Counted from the first letter of the stretch, positions 21,236 to 32,526 are shown. The stretch is DNA of 64,000 nt from Choricystis sp. odSpoLacu1 (GCA_958009055.1 OY253658.1:620684-684683); one strand, 5' to 3'. Numbers and translations are program-made. Notes: generated from the sequence alone by a model not told the origin.

Positions 21236-22561
21236 TCACCACTCCGCCACCTCCGCCACGTCTGGCGCTGCCGCCAGCAGCGCGGCAGCCGCCGCGGCCC
21301 CCGTCTTGACGCGCTGGCCTGCAGCCAGGTGACCGGCGGCGGCGGCAGAGGCAGGTCTCTTTTTGTTTTGGGCCACGTCGATCACCGCGACGCCCGCCGC
21401 GCCGCGCGCGACGCGGCGCGGCGGCGCGGCGGGAGGCGGCGGCGGCGCGGCGGGAGGCGGCAGCGGCGCGGCGGGCGGCTCCACCGGCGCTGGCGCCACC
21501 ACCACCACCGGCCGGCTGGGGGCGCCCAGCCCGGAATCAGGGTCGAAACGGTTTGCCCCTCCAGTCGCTTCCGCGCGCGCCGCCTTCTTCTCCCGCTTCT
21601 TGGCGTCCTTGGCGGCGGCGCGCTTGGACTTGGGCTCGGTGGGTGGAGGTGGCGGTGGCAGCGGGGCCGCCTTCTTGGCGGCGGGCGCGGCGGGCGGGGG
21701 CGGCGCGGCGCGTTTGGCGGCGCGCGGCGCGGCGGCCGGCTTTTTGCCTGCTGTCCCTGCCGCCGCCGCCGCGTCCACCTTCTTGTCATCCAGCACGCGC
21801 ACACCCGGCAGGGCAGCCGTGACGGTGGCCACAAAGCTCGGGCCCCCGTCACCCGCAGCGCGTGTTCCCCGCAGCGTCAGCTGCCTCAGCCACGGCTTGC
21901 CGTCGGCCAGCCCCCCCACCACGCCAGCCAGCGACGGTCCCAGGCGTGGGTTGTGACCCACATCCAGCACCCGCAGGCGGGGTCCCAGACCGGTGGGCAG
22001 GGAGGGAAGATCGTTGTGCCCCAACCGCACTTCTGTGAGGGAGTGGCAGGCTGAGAGGTCCAACTTCTCGCTCAACTCATTTCGTGCTGCGCTCAGCTTC
22101 TCCAGGGAGGGCATGGTGGCCAGCAACGCTGCCAACTGGGGGCTGGAGAGGGCGCACCCCTTGATGACGAGCGTGGCTAGCTCGCGGCAGGCGGCCGCGC
22201 CCTTGATCTCAATGCCCGGGTTGTCGGCAGCCACTATCGCGGCCAGGCGGGGCGCTCCCGATACGTCCAGCGTTTTTAAACCACAATCAGACACATCCAG
22301 CACGCGCAACTGGGCGCAGCGCGGTGCGGCAGACCGCAGGGCGGTGCAGCGCGGCGCGGTGATGTGTTTGAGGATGGGCGCGGACTCCACTCCATCCAGC
22401 GACGCCAGGTCCGGGTTGTCGCCCACGTCGAGTCGGGTCAGTGAGGTGCAGGGTGCCAAGTCGCCGACAGAGGTGACGCCTGCGCGCAAAAAATCGGCGC
22501 GTGTCGCAGACGCGGCGGCCGTGCGCGCGGCGGTCGCCACGGCGGCCGCGTCGACCCGCAT
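21236..22561 (-). CDS. Leucine-rich repeat protein with Lys/Ala-rich tail
   Basis: Single exon of 441 residues. The N-terminal two thirds hold about 8-9 leucine-rich repeats in the SDS22/irregular style, such as LTRLDVGDNPDLASLDGVES, LRVLDVSDCGLKTLDVSG, LATLVIKGCALSS, LTEVRLGHNDLPSLPTGLG and LRVLDVGHNPRLG. The rest is low complexity, with Pro-rich stretches and a basic segment KSKRAAAKDAKKREKKAARAE that could be a nuclear or nucleolar signal. No kinase or transmembrane segment is seen, so an intracellular scaffold, perhaps nuclear, is likely; the function is unknown. The start is the first ATG in frame, 138 bp from the divergent neighbour's ATG. Confidence 0.8.
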   Translation of the reverse strand: MRVDAAAVATAARTAAASATRADFLRAGVTSVGDLAPCTSLTRLDVGDNPDLASLDGVESAPILKHITAPRCTALRSAAPRCAQLRVLDVSDCGLKTLDVSGAPRLAAIVAADNPGIEIKGAAACRELATLVIKGCALSSPQLAALLATMPSLEKLSAARNELSEKLDLSACHSLTEVRLGHNDLPSLPTGLGPRLRVLDVGHNPRLGPSLAGVVGGLADGKPWLRQLTLRGTRAAGDGGPSFVATVTAALPGVRVLDDKKVDAAAAAGTAGKKPAAAPRAAKRAAPPPPAAPAAKKAAPLPPPPPPTEPKSKRAAAKDAKKREKKAARAEATGGANRFDPDSGLGAPSRPVVVVAPAPVEPPAAPLPPPAAPPPPPAAPPRRVARGAAGVAVIDVAQNKKRPASAAAAGHLAAGQRVKTGAAAAAALLAAAPDVAEVAEW

Positions 22562-22699
22562 TGTGTAGTGGTGGTTGAGGTTGAGGATGGTCTCTCCAGC
22601 CCCTGTTGTCAGCCAGCGCCAGCTGCAACTGAGAGGCGGGCGGGGGAAGAAACTAGCCGTCAAATGTGAGCAACACACAAAAAAAACACTTTGTCAAGC

Positions 22700-22945
22700 A
22701 TGCAGCGGCCACGCGTGTCCCAGCCGCACCGCTGCAACGACCGCGTGGAGGACGCAGTACAAGCGTTCGTCTCCTTGGGCGGCAACGCGGGCCCAGGGCT
22801 GGCGGGCTTGCGCACGGCGCTGGCCAACGTCGTCACCTGCCTGCGCTCCGACCCCGGGGCCGAGCCCACGCCCCAGGACACGCCGTACGTGGTGCTGACG
22901 GATGGCACGCCTTTTGTGACGCCGCGCGTTGTGGAGGACAAGTGA
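22700..22945 (+). CDS. Small protein (81 aa), possible PUB-like fold
   Basis: Short open frame: N-terminal Arg-rich start, then VEDAVQAFVSLGGNAGPGLA, LRTALANVVTCLRSDPGAE and a tail ending FVTPRVVEDK. The helical AL..VV.CLR.DP.AE segment recalls the PUB domain (a p97-binding module), but the match is weak. A GTGAG donor overlaps the last codons, so the gene may instead continue in a downstream exon (a candidate acceptor CTGCGCAG ends at 23073). The divergent position 138 bp from the LRR gene argues for a real gene. Confidence 0.45.
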   Translation: MQRPRVSQPHRCNDRVEDAVQAFVSLGGNAGPGLAGLRTALANVVTCLRSDPGAEPTPQDTPYVVLTDGTPFVTPRVVEDK

Positions 22946-23337
22946 GAGAACAGGTGAGTGTGGGGCGTGGGCGACCAGGCGCGTACGTTTCCCCCCCCCC
23001 CCCCCGCATGATGCTTCAAAACTTCTCTGTATTCGGACGGCGCCGGCGCGCCCTCTGTGCCTTTGCTGCGCAGAGGGTGCGAGAGGTTCCCAACGACGAC
23101 ACAACGTAGTAAAAAAATACACGCAGCTGACGGGTGGAGTGAGTTTTGTGAACTGACGTTCGATGTTTTTTGTCGTGCTTTTAATCTTTCCTTCCCACAC
23201 GCCCTCCCTCTCAGGCACAAACAGACGACGCACAGCCAGTGAAACGAGAGAGAGAGAGAACTGTTTTGTTTTTGTGGAAAGAAAGTAGAGAACTAAAAAT
23301 GAAAAGAAACACCGACACAACCTCTCTCCTCACCTTC
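22946..23337. other. Spacer between converging small gene and NDUFV2
   Basis: 392 bp with no gene I can support. It contains a C13 run near 22990 and an AT-richer part, 23100-23330, with a CA/GA-rich tract; it may include a second exon of the 22700 gene. Confidence 0.4.
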
Positions 23338-24694
23338 TCACTTGCCCGGCGGCGGCGGCGGCGGCGTCATCTGGGCTTCCGGCGCGTCCAGGTCGCGGCA
23401 GAAGGGACCCGGCGGCTTGCCCCCACTCTTTTCAAAGGTCAGGGTGCGAGGGCCAGTCGACGCGACCCACTTGCCAGAGTTGGACGTCCCCACCGGCTCC
23501 GCCACCTCCCTGTGCTGCGACCCCACTTTCGCGGGCGCCTTCCCCGCCGCCAGAGCGTCCACGACGGCGACCGCATCCGCGGGCGTCAAGTCTTCATAGT
23601 AGTTGTAGGTGAATCCTTCCACCCCCTTCGAATAGTCCGCGATGGCAATCATCGGTGCATTCACGCACGACCCCATGCACTCCATCTCCCCCAGCGTGAA
23701 CTTGCCATCCGCCGTCGTCTGGCCATAGTCCACGCCCAACCGCTCCACCAGGGCGGCGTGCACCGCTTCCGCGCCCGCCAGGCGGCAGGGGGTGGTGCCA
23801 CACACCATCACGTGATAGGTCCCAATTTTAGAACGGTTGAACATGGTGTAAAACGTGGCCACCTCATACACACGGATGGGGGGCACCCCCATGACGGCCG
23901 CCACCCGGTTCATGGCGGCCAGGGAGAGCCACCCCTCGTTCTGTTGTTGGGCGAGGTCGAGCAGAGGGATGCAGGCGGACTGTTTGTAGTTGTCGGGGTA
24001 GTGGGACAGGATCTCAGCCACGCGCTCATAGTTGGCGGGGGTGAAGTCAAAGGTGGTGTCCTTGTTGTTGTGGGGGGCGTCGTGGTGCTGTGATTTGGGT
24101 GGTGGTGGTGTGGGTGAGAGGTGCCGGCGTTGAAACGAACCAGAAAAGAGCGTGCCACCTCTCCCTATTCTCTCCCACACACACACACGCTCCATCTTAC
24201 CGTATTAAACACGTCGTGCGAGTTGGTGGCGAAGCCGGCCCGGCCCGACGCCGCGGCGGGCGGCGCGGCGCGGACCGCGGTCGTCGCGGCCGCGTCGAAG
24301 GTGGAGGCGGCGGCCAGCTGGTGTGTGTGTGGGAGGGGGTGGTGCGCGTGAGCGGTCTGTTGTTGTTGAGCGGAGCAGGCGCACGGTCGTGGGGCGGGGA
24401 GCGAACTGTGCTTTTCGTGCCCCCATCGCCCAAAAAACGCCCACGCGCGTGTCGTTGCCCCCTCCGATTGCCCTCGTCCCTGCTTGACGCACACCCCATT
24501 CCGTCTGTCACAGTGATGCACGCAGACAGCACGTCGTGGCTGGGCGGCGGCGACCGTTCGTCGTCCCGCGACAAACGCAAAACGGCCGCCACGACTGAGA
24601 CAAACGCGTGGACCGCTCTCTTCCCTCCTCTCACCTCGCCGCGCAGGGCGACCGCCGCCGCGCGAGCAGCCCGGGACGCGAGGCGGCCCAGCAT
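23338..24694 (-). CDS. NDUFV2: Complex I 24 kDa subunit NDUFV2 (mitochondrial)
   Basis: Iron-sulfur subunit of the NADH-oxidising arm of mitochondrial complex I, binding 2Fe-2S cluster N1a. Exons 24694-24635 (60 nt), 24317-24201 and 24087-23338 join in phase to 308 residues. Mitochondrial leader with RAGFATNSHDVFNTHHDAPH, then TTFDFTPANYERVAEILSHYP, IPLLDLAQQQNEGWLSLAAM, VYEVATFYTMFNRS, and the cluster cysteines in VMVCGTTPCRLAG and GEMECMGSCVNAPM. All four cysteine ligands are present. Intron 1 is 317 bp. The gene is divergent from the CUE-domain gene. A second complex I gene (C1-FDX) lies 9 kb away. Confidence 0.96.
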
Positions 24695-24955
24695 CGCGCG
24701 TGCAAAAGTGGAGCAGAGGTCGGCGCGGGCGGAGAGCACAAAAACACGTGAGAGTGAGGGCGACGTAAAAAAAGAAACTCACCACTCCCGCGCCCGTGTT
24801 TTCTCCCCACGCGCCCCCCAAAACCGCGCGCGCACGCACGCGCATGCACTCACAGCCGCCACCAAGCAGCCGCGGGGGCACGCGCGGCGGGTGACACACG
24901 CTCACCCGCACCCCCCACCCACGCGCCACCCGCCTGTCCCCTCTGCCCCTGTTTC

Positions 24956-26012
24956 ATGTCTCTGCTGGCCGCGTCGTCCCCCGCCCCGCCCCACGCCAAG
25001 CGCCCGTACGACGAAGGCGGCGCCGACGCCCGCGGCGGCGGGTGTGACGCGTCCAAGCGCGGCCGCGCGCGCGGGTCGCCCGGCCGCCGCGTCACCGCAG
25101 TCGCGGGGGCCGCGTACGCGCCCGGCCCCACCACGCTGGCCGCGCTGTGCGCCCTCTTTCCCGACATGGCGGAGCAGGTGAGAGGGGAGAGGAGGGGAGG
25201 GTGGGAGAGGGGGGCGGGAGAGCTGCCCCCTCCGCGCGCCCATCCGCGCAAAACGGCCTGTGTGTACCGCCCCCAGACCCGCCCCCCCACCCCGCCCGCG
25301 CCACACCGGTCCTTCGTTGCGCTGTGGCAGTCGCATGCGCGCCGTCCGAGGCAGCGGCGAGGCGACCGGTGGCCGAAACGCGGCTCCCGCTCACCCACCC
25401 ACCCACACCACCCACCGCCAGACCGTCACCGATGTCATCTACACCTGCGGCGACGACATAGATGCCACCGTGCGCCGCCTGTCCGAGCTGCGCCTGAGCC
25501 GCGCCCAGGACGCGCCCCCCTCGTCGCGCTCGGAGGCAGCAGCCGGCCCCCGCCGCGCTGCGTCCGTCCCCCCCCCCGCCGCCTCCTCGGGCGCGCCCTC
25601 GGGCGCCACCACGCCCGACCCCGCGTCCGTGGACCCCTGGGCGGACGCCCTGGTGCGGGAGATGGCGGCGGCGACGGATGTGGCCGACGCGAAAGCGCGC
25701 GCCGCGACAGTGCTGCGCGCCTTTGAAGCCGCCGTCCTGGACCGCGCGGGCGACCCGTCCCTCGCCCACGCCGCGCGGGCAGCCTCCCTGGAGCGGGATG
25801 CGGGTCTGCTGAAACGCGCGGTGGCGCTGCAAGCGTCGCGCCTGGCGGCCGCGGGGAGCGACGTCGCGGCGCTGCGTGCCGAGCTGGAGGCCGCCCGTGC
25901 CCGCCTGTCCTCCGCCGAGATGACCAACTTTGCGTTGGCAGCCCACCTGAGGGCGGCCACGGATGGGCATGGGCGGGGGGCGCCACCACAGCCGCCGCCC
26001 GATGTGTTTTGA
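24956..26012 (+). CDS. CUE-domain protein with C-terminal coiled coil (plant type)
   Basis: Exons 24956-25177 and 25422-26012 join in phase to 270 residues. A CUE ubiquitin-binding domain spans the splice: LAALCALFPDMAEQ then TVTDVIYTCGDDIDATVRRL. After a Ser/Pro-rich linker a plant-conserved region follows: WADALVREMAAATDVADAKARA, ERDAGLLKRAVALQ, MTNFALAAHLR, and the sequence ends PDVF as in land-plant members. The role is probably ubiquitin-linked adaptor; the plant family is poorly studied. A TGTAA motif lies at 26058. Confidence 0.85.
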
Positions 26013-26057
26013 GAGAGAGAGAGAAAGGTGTGTTTCCGTTTTATCCACACTGTTTGC

Positions 26058-26062
26058 TGTAA
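26058..26062 (+). terminator. Candidate TGTAA poly(A) signal of the CUE-domain gene
   Basis: TGTAA 46 bp after the stop codon. Confidence 0.45.
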
Positions 26063-26186
26063 CACCAACAGAGAGAGAGAGAGAACTTTTGAAGAGCTGC
26101 TGCAAATGAAAATAAAACGGAGGCTGATCATTGCAGGCAAAACGATGAACAAAAATCACACACCGGAAAAGAAAAAAAGAAAAACC

Positions 26187-27584
26187 TCACGTTTTCAACG
26201 CCTTTTTCTTTTTGTCCACCGCCCCCGTCACCACGGCCTTCTTCTCCCCCTCCCCCGCCGTAACCTTGCGCTTGACGAGTTGGACGACGTCCTCGTCTGC
26301 GAGGCCGTGGGACAGCCCCGTCCTCTGGGGATAGTGTTTGGAGGACCGCCCCCACACGAGGGCGTAGGCTAACTCCCGCACCATGTCCCGGTGCACGTGT
26401 TCGCACAGCGCGCGCACACTGGTGCCTCCCCGATCAGTGGACAGGACGACGGGCTCAGCAAAGTCGGGTTTACCGCCGACTTTCTTGGTGTAGACGCGGA
26501 CTAACGCCATTTCTGCCCAGACCGTCGCGAGCAACCGGTCCAGGTTCAGATCAGCCGACGCGGACACAGGCACCGCGTGGTCCAGCCGCGCAATCGCGTC
26601 CACCTCTTCGATCGAACACACATCGATCTTGTTGTAGACGTAGACGCAGCGCACGTAGCGCCGGTTGCCTTCAATGACATCAATCAAATCGTCTGCGGTG
26701 CAATCCTCCCTCAACAAGACTTCTGCATTGTGAATCTTGTACTCCGCCAGAATGCGGCACACCAGTTTGTCGTCCAGGCGGGTGAGGGGGACGGTGGCGT
26801 TGACGGCGACGCCGCCCGTCTTTTTCTTTTTAAAGTAAATGTCGGGCGGGCGCCGGTTGAGGCGGATGCCCACCGCCTCCAGTTCGGCCGTCAGAATAGC
26901 TTTGTGAGCGTGGGGGCGGGCCGCGTCCAGCACCATCAGCAGCAGGTCGGCCGACTTGCACACCGCGATGACTTGGCGCCCACGGCCACGGCCGTGCACG
27001 GCGCCTTCAATGATGCCCGGCAAATCCAGCAGCTGAAGTTTCGCATCATTGTAGTGAATGGTGGCGGGGATGCAGGTCAGCGTCGTGAACTCGTAGGCAG
27101 CGGCCTCAGACTTGGTGCCCGTCAGGGCGGTCAGCAGGGTGGACTTGCCGACGGACGGGAACCCGATCAACGCGATGCGGCCGTCGCCAAAACGCGCCAC
27201 TTCAAACCCTTCCCCTCCCCCCTTGCTGGCGCCGGGCGCCGGTTCTTGGAGTTGGGTGCGCAGCTTGGCCAGCTTGGCTTTGAGCTGGCCCAGGTGGTAC
27301 TCGGTGGCCTGTGGTGTGGGTTGGTGAGCAGGGCGGGTCGGTAAGCAACGGCGTGTGTTTGTTTCTCTTGCTTTGCACCTTGCCCTTTTCCACACACGCA
27401 CCTTGTTCTTCTGGGTGCGGGCCATCTCCTCCTCGATCTCCTTGATGCTGTGTGTGTGAGAGGAGGGAGGAGGGAATGTGTGTGAGTGAAGAAAAACGGC
27501 GCGTCCCCATTTGCGGCCGTCGCCTGCGAACACACGCACACGCACACGCGCGGCAAACAGCACGCACCGCTCGAGAATCCCCAT
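26187..27584 (-). CDS. DRG1: Developmentally regulated GTP-binding protein 1 (DRG1)
   Basis: OBG-HflX-type GTPase that acts with a DFRP partner on ribosomes. Exons 27584-27568 (17 nt), 27447-27402 (46 nt) and 27308-26187 join in phase to 394 residues, despite two very short first exons. The join gives MGILERIKEIEEEMARTQKN, the standard DRG N-terminus. GTPase motifs: GFPSVGKSTLL (P-loop), DLPGIIEGA (Walker B/switch II), GRGRQVIAV, the DRG-type NKID and SAS motifs (YNKIDVCS, VPVSASADLNLD), and a TGS C-terminus (VRVYTKKVGGKPDF, HRDMVRELAYALVWGRSSKH). It ends in a Lys-rich tail. Divergent from the membrane-protein gene at 27735, 150 bp between starts. Confidence 0.96.
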   Translation of the reverse strand: MGILERCVLFAARVRVRVFAGDGRKWGRAVFLHSHTFPPPSSHTHSIKEIEEEMARTQKNKVRVWKRARCKARETNTRRCLPTRPAHQPTPQATEYHLGQLKAKLAKLRTQLQEPAPGASKGGGEGFEVARFGDGRIALIGFPSVGKSTLLTALTGTKSEAAAYEFTTLTCIPATIHYNDAKLQLLDLPGIIEGAVHGRGRGRQVIAVCKSADLLLMVLDAARPHAHKAILTAELEAVGIRLNRRPPDIYFKKKKTGGVAVNATVPLTRLDDKLVCRILAEYKIHNAEVLLREDCTADDLIDVIEGNRRYVRCVYVYNKIDVCSIEEVDAIARLDHAVPVSASADLNLDRLLATVWAEMALVRVYTKKVGGKPDFAEPVVLSTDRGGTSVRALCEHVHRDMVRELAYALVWGRSSKHYPQRTGLSHGLADEDVVQLVKRKVTAGEGEKKAVVTGAVDKKKKALKT

Positions 27585-27734
27585 GGTGGCTGGTGGACTG
27601 GGAGAAGGGGCGCGCAGAAAAACGGGCGGCAGGAAACTCGCCCCACGCCCGCGATTGGCCGAACAGTCTTCGGAGTGAAGGTCGGTGTCGCAACTCTCAG
27701 AGTTTTCCATCGCTTTGTTTCTTGCCCCGGCGCC

Positions 27735-28819
27735 ATGCGCACGCGCGCCCGCACAGCGCAGGCGGCCAAGGTACGCACGTGTGTCTGTGTGTGCCTCTCT
27801 CACTCGCAACACAGGGAGATCACCGCTCTCTCTCACCCTGACCACGCCTCCCTGTCCACCCACCTTCCTTCCCCACAGCCGCCCGCCCCCTCCCTGGCCG
27901 CCGCCAGCGCCGCTGCATGTCCCCACCCCCTGCGCGACGCTGAAATAAAGGTCGCGGGGGCGGTGTTGACGATCGCACTGTGCGTCTTTGCCACCGCCGT
28001 CGTCGCGGGCGCGCGGGCGACCGTGTGGCAGCCGGGCGTCAAGTATGAGGGCAGGTGGGTTGGTGTTGTGTGCGCTTAGTGTGCTGCGTGTGCGAAAGCG
28101 ATATAGAAGGCGAGAGAGAGCACAAAAAATGGTGCACCCCCACCCCACCCCACCTTTCCTCTCCCTCCAGCCTGCCCCTCCTCTGGTTTGACGCCATCCT
28201 GCGCCGCGTCGGCCCCTTCCTGCCCGCCCCCCTGCTCGCCGCCCGCGCCGCCGCGCACGGGCGGCTGGGCGGCGCGCGCGGCGGCGGCGCCCCCGCGCGC
28301 CCGCGTTCCCACTTCATCCAGGCCGCCGCCGTGTACGCGGCCGCCGCCGCGGTAAGGTTGGGCGTGTACCTGCCCCACCGCGCAGGCGTGCTGGCGGACG
28401 CGGTGGACGCGGTGGCGGCCGCGGTGCGCGGCGAAGCGGTGGCTCTCGCCCACGCCGCGCGCCCCGCCCCCACCATCCACGCCGGCCGCCACGTCATGTC
28501 CGACCACGTGTTCCTGGGCGCCTGCCTGGCCGCCGCCCTGGCGGCGGAGGGGGCGCTGCTGGCGGCCGACCTGCGGCGAGCGCACGCGACACGGCGCGGC
28601 GTGGCGGTGTCGCGCGGCCGCGTTGCTCTCCTCTCCGCCGGCGTCGCTCTCTGCGCCACCCTCTTCCTGCTGCTGGCCGCCGACATGTACTACACCGCCG
28701 CCTACTTTCACGCGCGCCACGAGTCGCTGGCCGCCGTGGCGGCGGGCAGCGTCGCGTTTGGGGGGCCGGTGGCGTGGTGGCTGCTGCGCGGCAGGGGGAA
28801 GCAGCGGCGGCGGCGGTGA
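27735..28819 (+). CDS. Multi-pass membrane protein, unknown function
   Basis: Exons 27735-27770 (12 codons), 27879-28054 and 28171-28819 join in phase to 286 residues. About five hydrophobic segments are visible: VAGAVLTIALCVFATAVVAG, FIQAAAVYAAAAAVRLGVY (weak), VFLGACLAAALAAEGALLAA, ALLSAGVALCATLFLLLAAD and LAAVAAGSVAFGGPVAWWLL. A conserved-looking motif HVMSDHVFL precedes the third, and DMYYTAAYFHARHES follows the fourth. This SDH-F and YYTA-YFH pattern occurs in plant and algal uncharacterised membrane proteins as far as I recall, but I cannot name the family. Basic tail RGRGKQRRRR. Confidence 0.75.
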
Positions 28820-28975
28820 GGGAGGAGAGAGAGAACTGCTGTGTCAACCAACATTTCGGGGGTGAGACAAACCGGGAAAGCACCGTTCACGCATGAAAAG
28901 GCTCCCTCCATTTGCACACGCCACAACCGTGCCCCCAAGAAACCACCCGCACCAACACACCACCACCCTCCCCTC

Positions 28976-31828
28976 TCACATCGCCGCCGCCTCCGCCATC
29001 GCGCTGCTCGCCGCCAGCGCGATGGCCGCATCCGACGCGTTGGGCAGGTAGTAGTACTTCCCCGACGCGGCGGCCGCGATCTCTTTCGCAAACCCGGTCG
29101 ACACAAACTGGTTCTCCGTGTCGATCACCAGAGTGTTGATGCCCGCCGCCCCCGCACGCTTGGCCATGTCGATGACCTCCTCCTTCAACTGGTCGGCGGA
29201 GGGGCGGGGCGCGCCCTCCGCCACGGCGTCCGGGTCTTCGTTGGATTTTGCCAGGGACACGTTGGCGCGGCCGTCGGTCAACAGGACCATCATCACGCGG
29301 CCGACGTCGCCCTGCTGCTGCGCCTGCAGCGCCACCCGCACCGCGGTGGAGATGCCGTGGGCCAGGGGGGAGCCACCGCCGCACGGCAGGGCGTCCAGGC
29401 GGCGCCTCGCCATGGCGATGGATTTGGAGGGGGGGAGCAGGACTTCGGCTTTGTCGCCGTAAAACGGGATGACCGACACCTGGTCGCGCGACGTGTAGCT
29501 CTGCTGCAGCAGGGTCAACGCCGCCCCCTTCGCGGACGACATGCGGTTGAGGGCCATGGACCCCGATGCATCCACCACAAACAGGACGAGGGCGCCCGCC
29601 TTGCGGGCGAGGCGTTTGGAGCGCATGTCGGCGCGCTCGACGTAGACCTTCCGCTCGCGCGCGCCGCTGGCGACCGCGCGCGCGCGCCTCGCCTTCTGGT
29701 AGGGTGCCGCCGACCGCAGCGTGGCGTCCACCGCCAGCCGCCTCACTTTGTCGCCCTTGGGCAGCATGGGCTTGATGTAGCGGCCGCGGTCTTCGGAGAA
29801 GATGAGGGACTTAGAGCGGCCGGAGCGGCCGACCGCGCGCTGTTGCGACTGGGCGAAGCGCAGCACGTCGGCGTCGACGACGGTGCCGTCGGGGTCGATG
29901 ATGAACTCTTGGGGGACTTGGTCGGGCTGGGTGGGTTGGGGGGGTTGGGGGGGGGGGGGGGGGTGGCGTTGAAAAAACGGGTGATTGAACAACGTCAACC
30001 CACCATTCCCTCCCTCCCCTCCTCACTCACCTCCTGCTCCTCATCCTCGGGCGGCTCCTCCTCGTTCTCCTCCTCCTTCTCCTCTTCATCCTGCTGCTGG
30101 TCCTCCGCCGACGGTGGCGGCGGGGGCGGCGGGGGAGGGGGCGGCTGTTGATCATCCTCAGCATCCGGCGGCGCCATCACCGTCGACCGCGGCAGAATCA
30201 CCAGCTGCACCGCTTTGGCGATGTCGTCGGGGGACACGGTGTCCCGTCCATCCAGGGCGGCGGACGCCATGGCGACGCGGGCGGCGAAGAGTTCAGCGCG
30301 GTGGCCTTGCACGCCGCCGCGGGCCGCTTCGCCCGCCAACCGCTCCACCTGCTTCTCCCCAATCTCCACATCCTTCAAATATTCACGCGCAAACAGGACC
30401 TGCGTCTTCAGCGCTTCCGTCGCCACCACCACGCCCGCCGTGACGGCGGTGGGGGTGTCCTGGAAGGAGAGGGCGACTTGGACAGCGGCCACGCGGTCGT
30501 CGAAGCGGGGGGGGACGTCGGCGGACAGCGTGATGGCGATGCGGTCCAGCAGGTGCTCACGCAGGGGCCCCTCCTCCGGGTTGAAGGTGGCGATGAGCAG
30601 GGGGCGGCACGGGTGGCGCACGGAGAGGCCTTCACGCTCGACGACGTTCCACCCATCTGAAATGACGGAGAGGAGCAGGTTGGCTATGGACTCGTCGAGG
30701 AGGTTGATTTCGTCGACGTAGAGGACACCTGAGGGTGTGGAGGGGAGGGAAGGGTGAGTGTGTGGGCGAAACGAAAAAAAGAGGGGGTTCGGCCCAAAAA
30801 CCCACCCCACACGCACACACACTCACCGCGGTGCGCCTCCGCCAGCAGCCCGGGCTGGAACACGGTCCTCCCCTCCTTCATGGAGGCTTCGATGTCCACG
30901 GTGCCGACGAGGCGGTCCTCCGTGACGCCGAGCGGAATCTGAACAAACGGCGCGTCGCGCACGCGCCGCGCGACGTCCGCCCCCACCCTCGCCGCCAGCC
31001 CATCCTCCCACTCGCCCCGCTTATCCGGGTCGGCGTTGCAGTAGGACGCGTCCACGACCTCGATGGGGGGGAGGAGGGCGTGCACGCCGCGCGCGAGCAC
31101 CGACTTGGCCGTGCCGCGCCGCCCCGCGATGCAGACGCCGCCCAGCCCTGAATCAACAGCGCCCAGGAGCAAGGCCTCTTTAATGAAGTCGCACCCTACG
31201 ACGGCGGCCATGGGGAAGGAGCGGGAGAGGCGGGTGGAGGGGGCGGACGTGACGTAGCCGTCGGCGGGGGCGGTGGACACTGCCGGGGCGGCGGCCGCGG
31301 CGGCGGGGGCTAGAGGGAGGGAGGGGAGAAAAGGGTGAGGGAAAGGCAGGGGTGGTCAGAGAGGGATCGCGGTGGTTGAGAAGGGTGCGGCCACCGAAAG
31401 AAAGGGAGGATAGGGTCGGAAGAGAGCGCGCGTCGGCCGGCGACGCAGGTCAGGCTTGTGCGTCGGCCGCGCTGCCTCGCCTTTCCCCCACGCTCGCACC
31501 CCCGTGATTTTCCCCTCTCGGACGCCCTCCCGCTCGCACACACTCGCGCAAGCGCGCGCGGGCGTGCAAATGCGCATAGCGTGGAGTGATTGGGAGGAGA
31601 GGGAACGCAGAAAAACCGAAGCGGCCCGTCGCGACGGCGGGCACGCCGCCACGCCCTCCTCTGCTTCCCTCCTCGCCCAAACCCCCCCCAATTCACACCC
31701 ATCCCAGCCCACTCACCAGCACACAGACGCCGCCCCCGGCCCGGCAGGCGGGCCAGCGCCGCCTCGCTGCGCGCAAAGCGCGACGCCGCGCCGGCCAGCC
31801 GCGGCCGCGGCGCGGTGGTGGTGCGCAT
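28976..31828 (-). CDS. CHLD: Magnesium chelatase subunit D (CHLD), plastid
   Basis: AAA+/integrin-I subunit of the ATP-driven Mg-chelatase that starts chlorophyll synthesis. Exons 31828-31717 (transit peptide), 31309-30827, 30728-30031 and 29926-28976 join in phase to 747 residues. N-terminal AAA+ part: [80 protein letters not shown] Pro-rich then acidic linker ([14 protein letters not shown]) follows, then [25 protein letters not shown] and the von Willebrand A domain with [30 protein letters not shown] and [10 protein letters not shown]. The end [20 protein letters not shown] is as in plants. Intron 1 is 407 bp. Confidence 0.97.
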
Positions 31829-31846
31829 TGAGGGAAAGGCGGATGG

Positions 31847-32257
31847 GTGGGGGGGGGGCAACTAGGTGTGCAGAGAGCGCGCGTCCGGGGAGAGGTGTGG
31901 GGGGGAGGGCGCGCCGAAACCGAAGTAAAGAAGGTCAAGAGCGTTGTTCGTCTCGCAACGCTCGACCGTTTTCTTTCTCTCTGCCGGCCTTGTGCCGGCC
32001 TCACTCTGCGCGACTTTGCCGCCCTCACCGACGCCAACGAAGCCACTTCATGCCAAACCACGGTCTCCGACCTGGCCTCTACCTACGCCAAAGCGGTGGC
32101 GGAGGAGGGGGAGACGGCCCCAGGCTCTGCGGCACGTGAAGTGGCCAAAGCGGGGCGCTCCGACGCCAGGCGGCGGCTGGGGGAGGCGGCGGGGACGCTG
32201 ATGGCGGACAACGTGGCGCAGGCGTGCACGGTGGTGGTGGCGACGCTGGCGTTTTAG
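31847..32257 (+). CDS. Possible small gene lacking a clear start (hypothetical)
   Basis: An open frame ends at 32257 with protein-like sequence in its second half (LRDFAALTDANEATSCQTTV, VSDLASTYAKAVAEEGETAP, LGEAAGTLMADNVAQACTVV). No ATG precedes this part in frame. An ATG at 31843 is one base out of phase, with a G10 run just after it (31849-31858), so a homopolymer error could join them. I do not recognise the sequence. The gene would be divergent from CHLD with overlapping leaders; non-coding status is also possible. Confidence 0.35.
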   Translation: MGGGQLGVQRARVRGEVWGGGRAETEVKKVKSVVRLATLDRFLSLCRPCAGLTLRDFAALTDANEATSCQTTVSDLASTYAKAVAEEGETAPGSAAREVAKAGRSDARRRLGEAAGTLMADNVAQACTVVVATLAF

Positions 32258-32526
32258 ACAGAGGGTTTTGGTGGGGGTGAGGAACAAGGGGTCTGCTTTT
32301 TTTGTTTTTTTTGCAAACACTCATTTTTTCGCAAACGCCGGCGAGCGCCGGCGTTTGTCGGTGTGTTTTTTATTGTTTCTGGCTGCTGGCCACCCCCTCG
32401 CGCGACCCTTTTTAAACACAAAAGAAGAGGCCTGTACGTAGATGAATGGTGGTTTTAAGGAAAGAAAAAAACTCGCGCGCAAACGAGTTTCGAGAGAAGA
32501 AACGCTATCAAAACAAAAAAAGAGCC

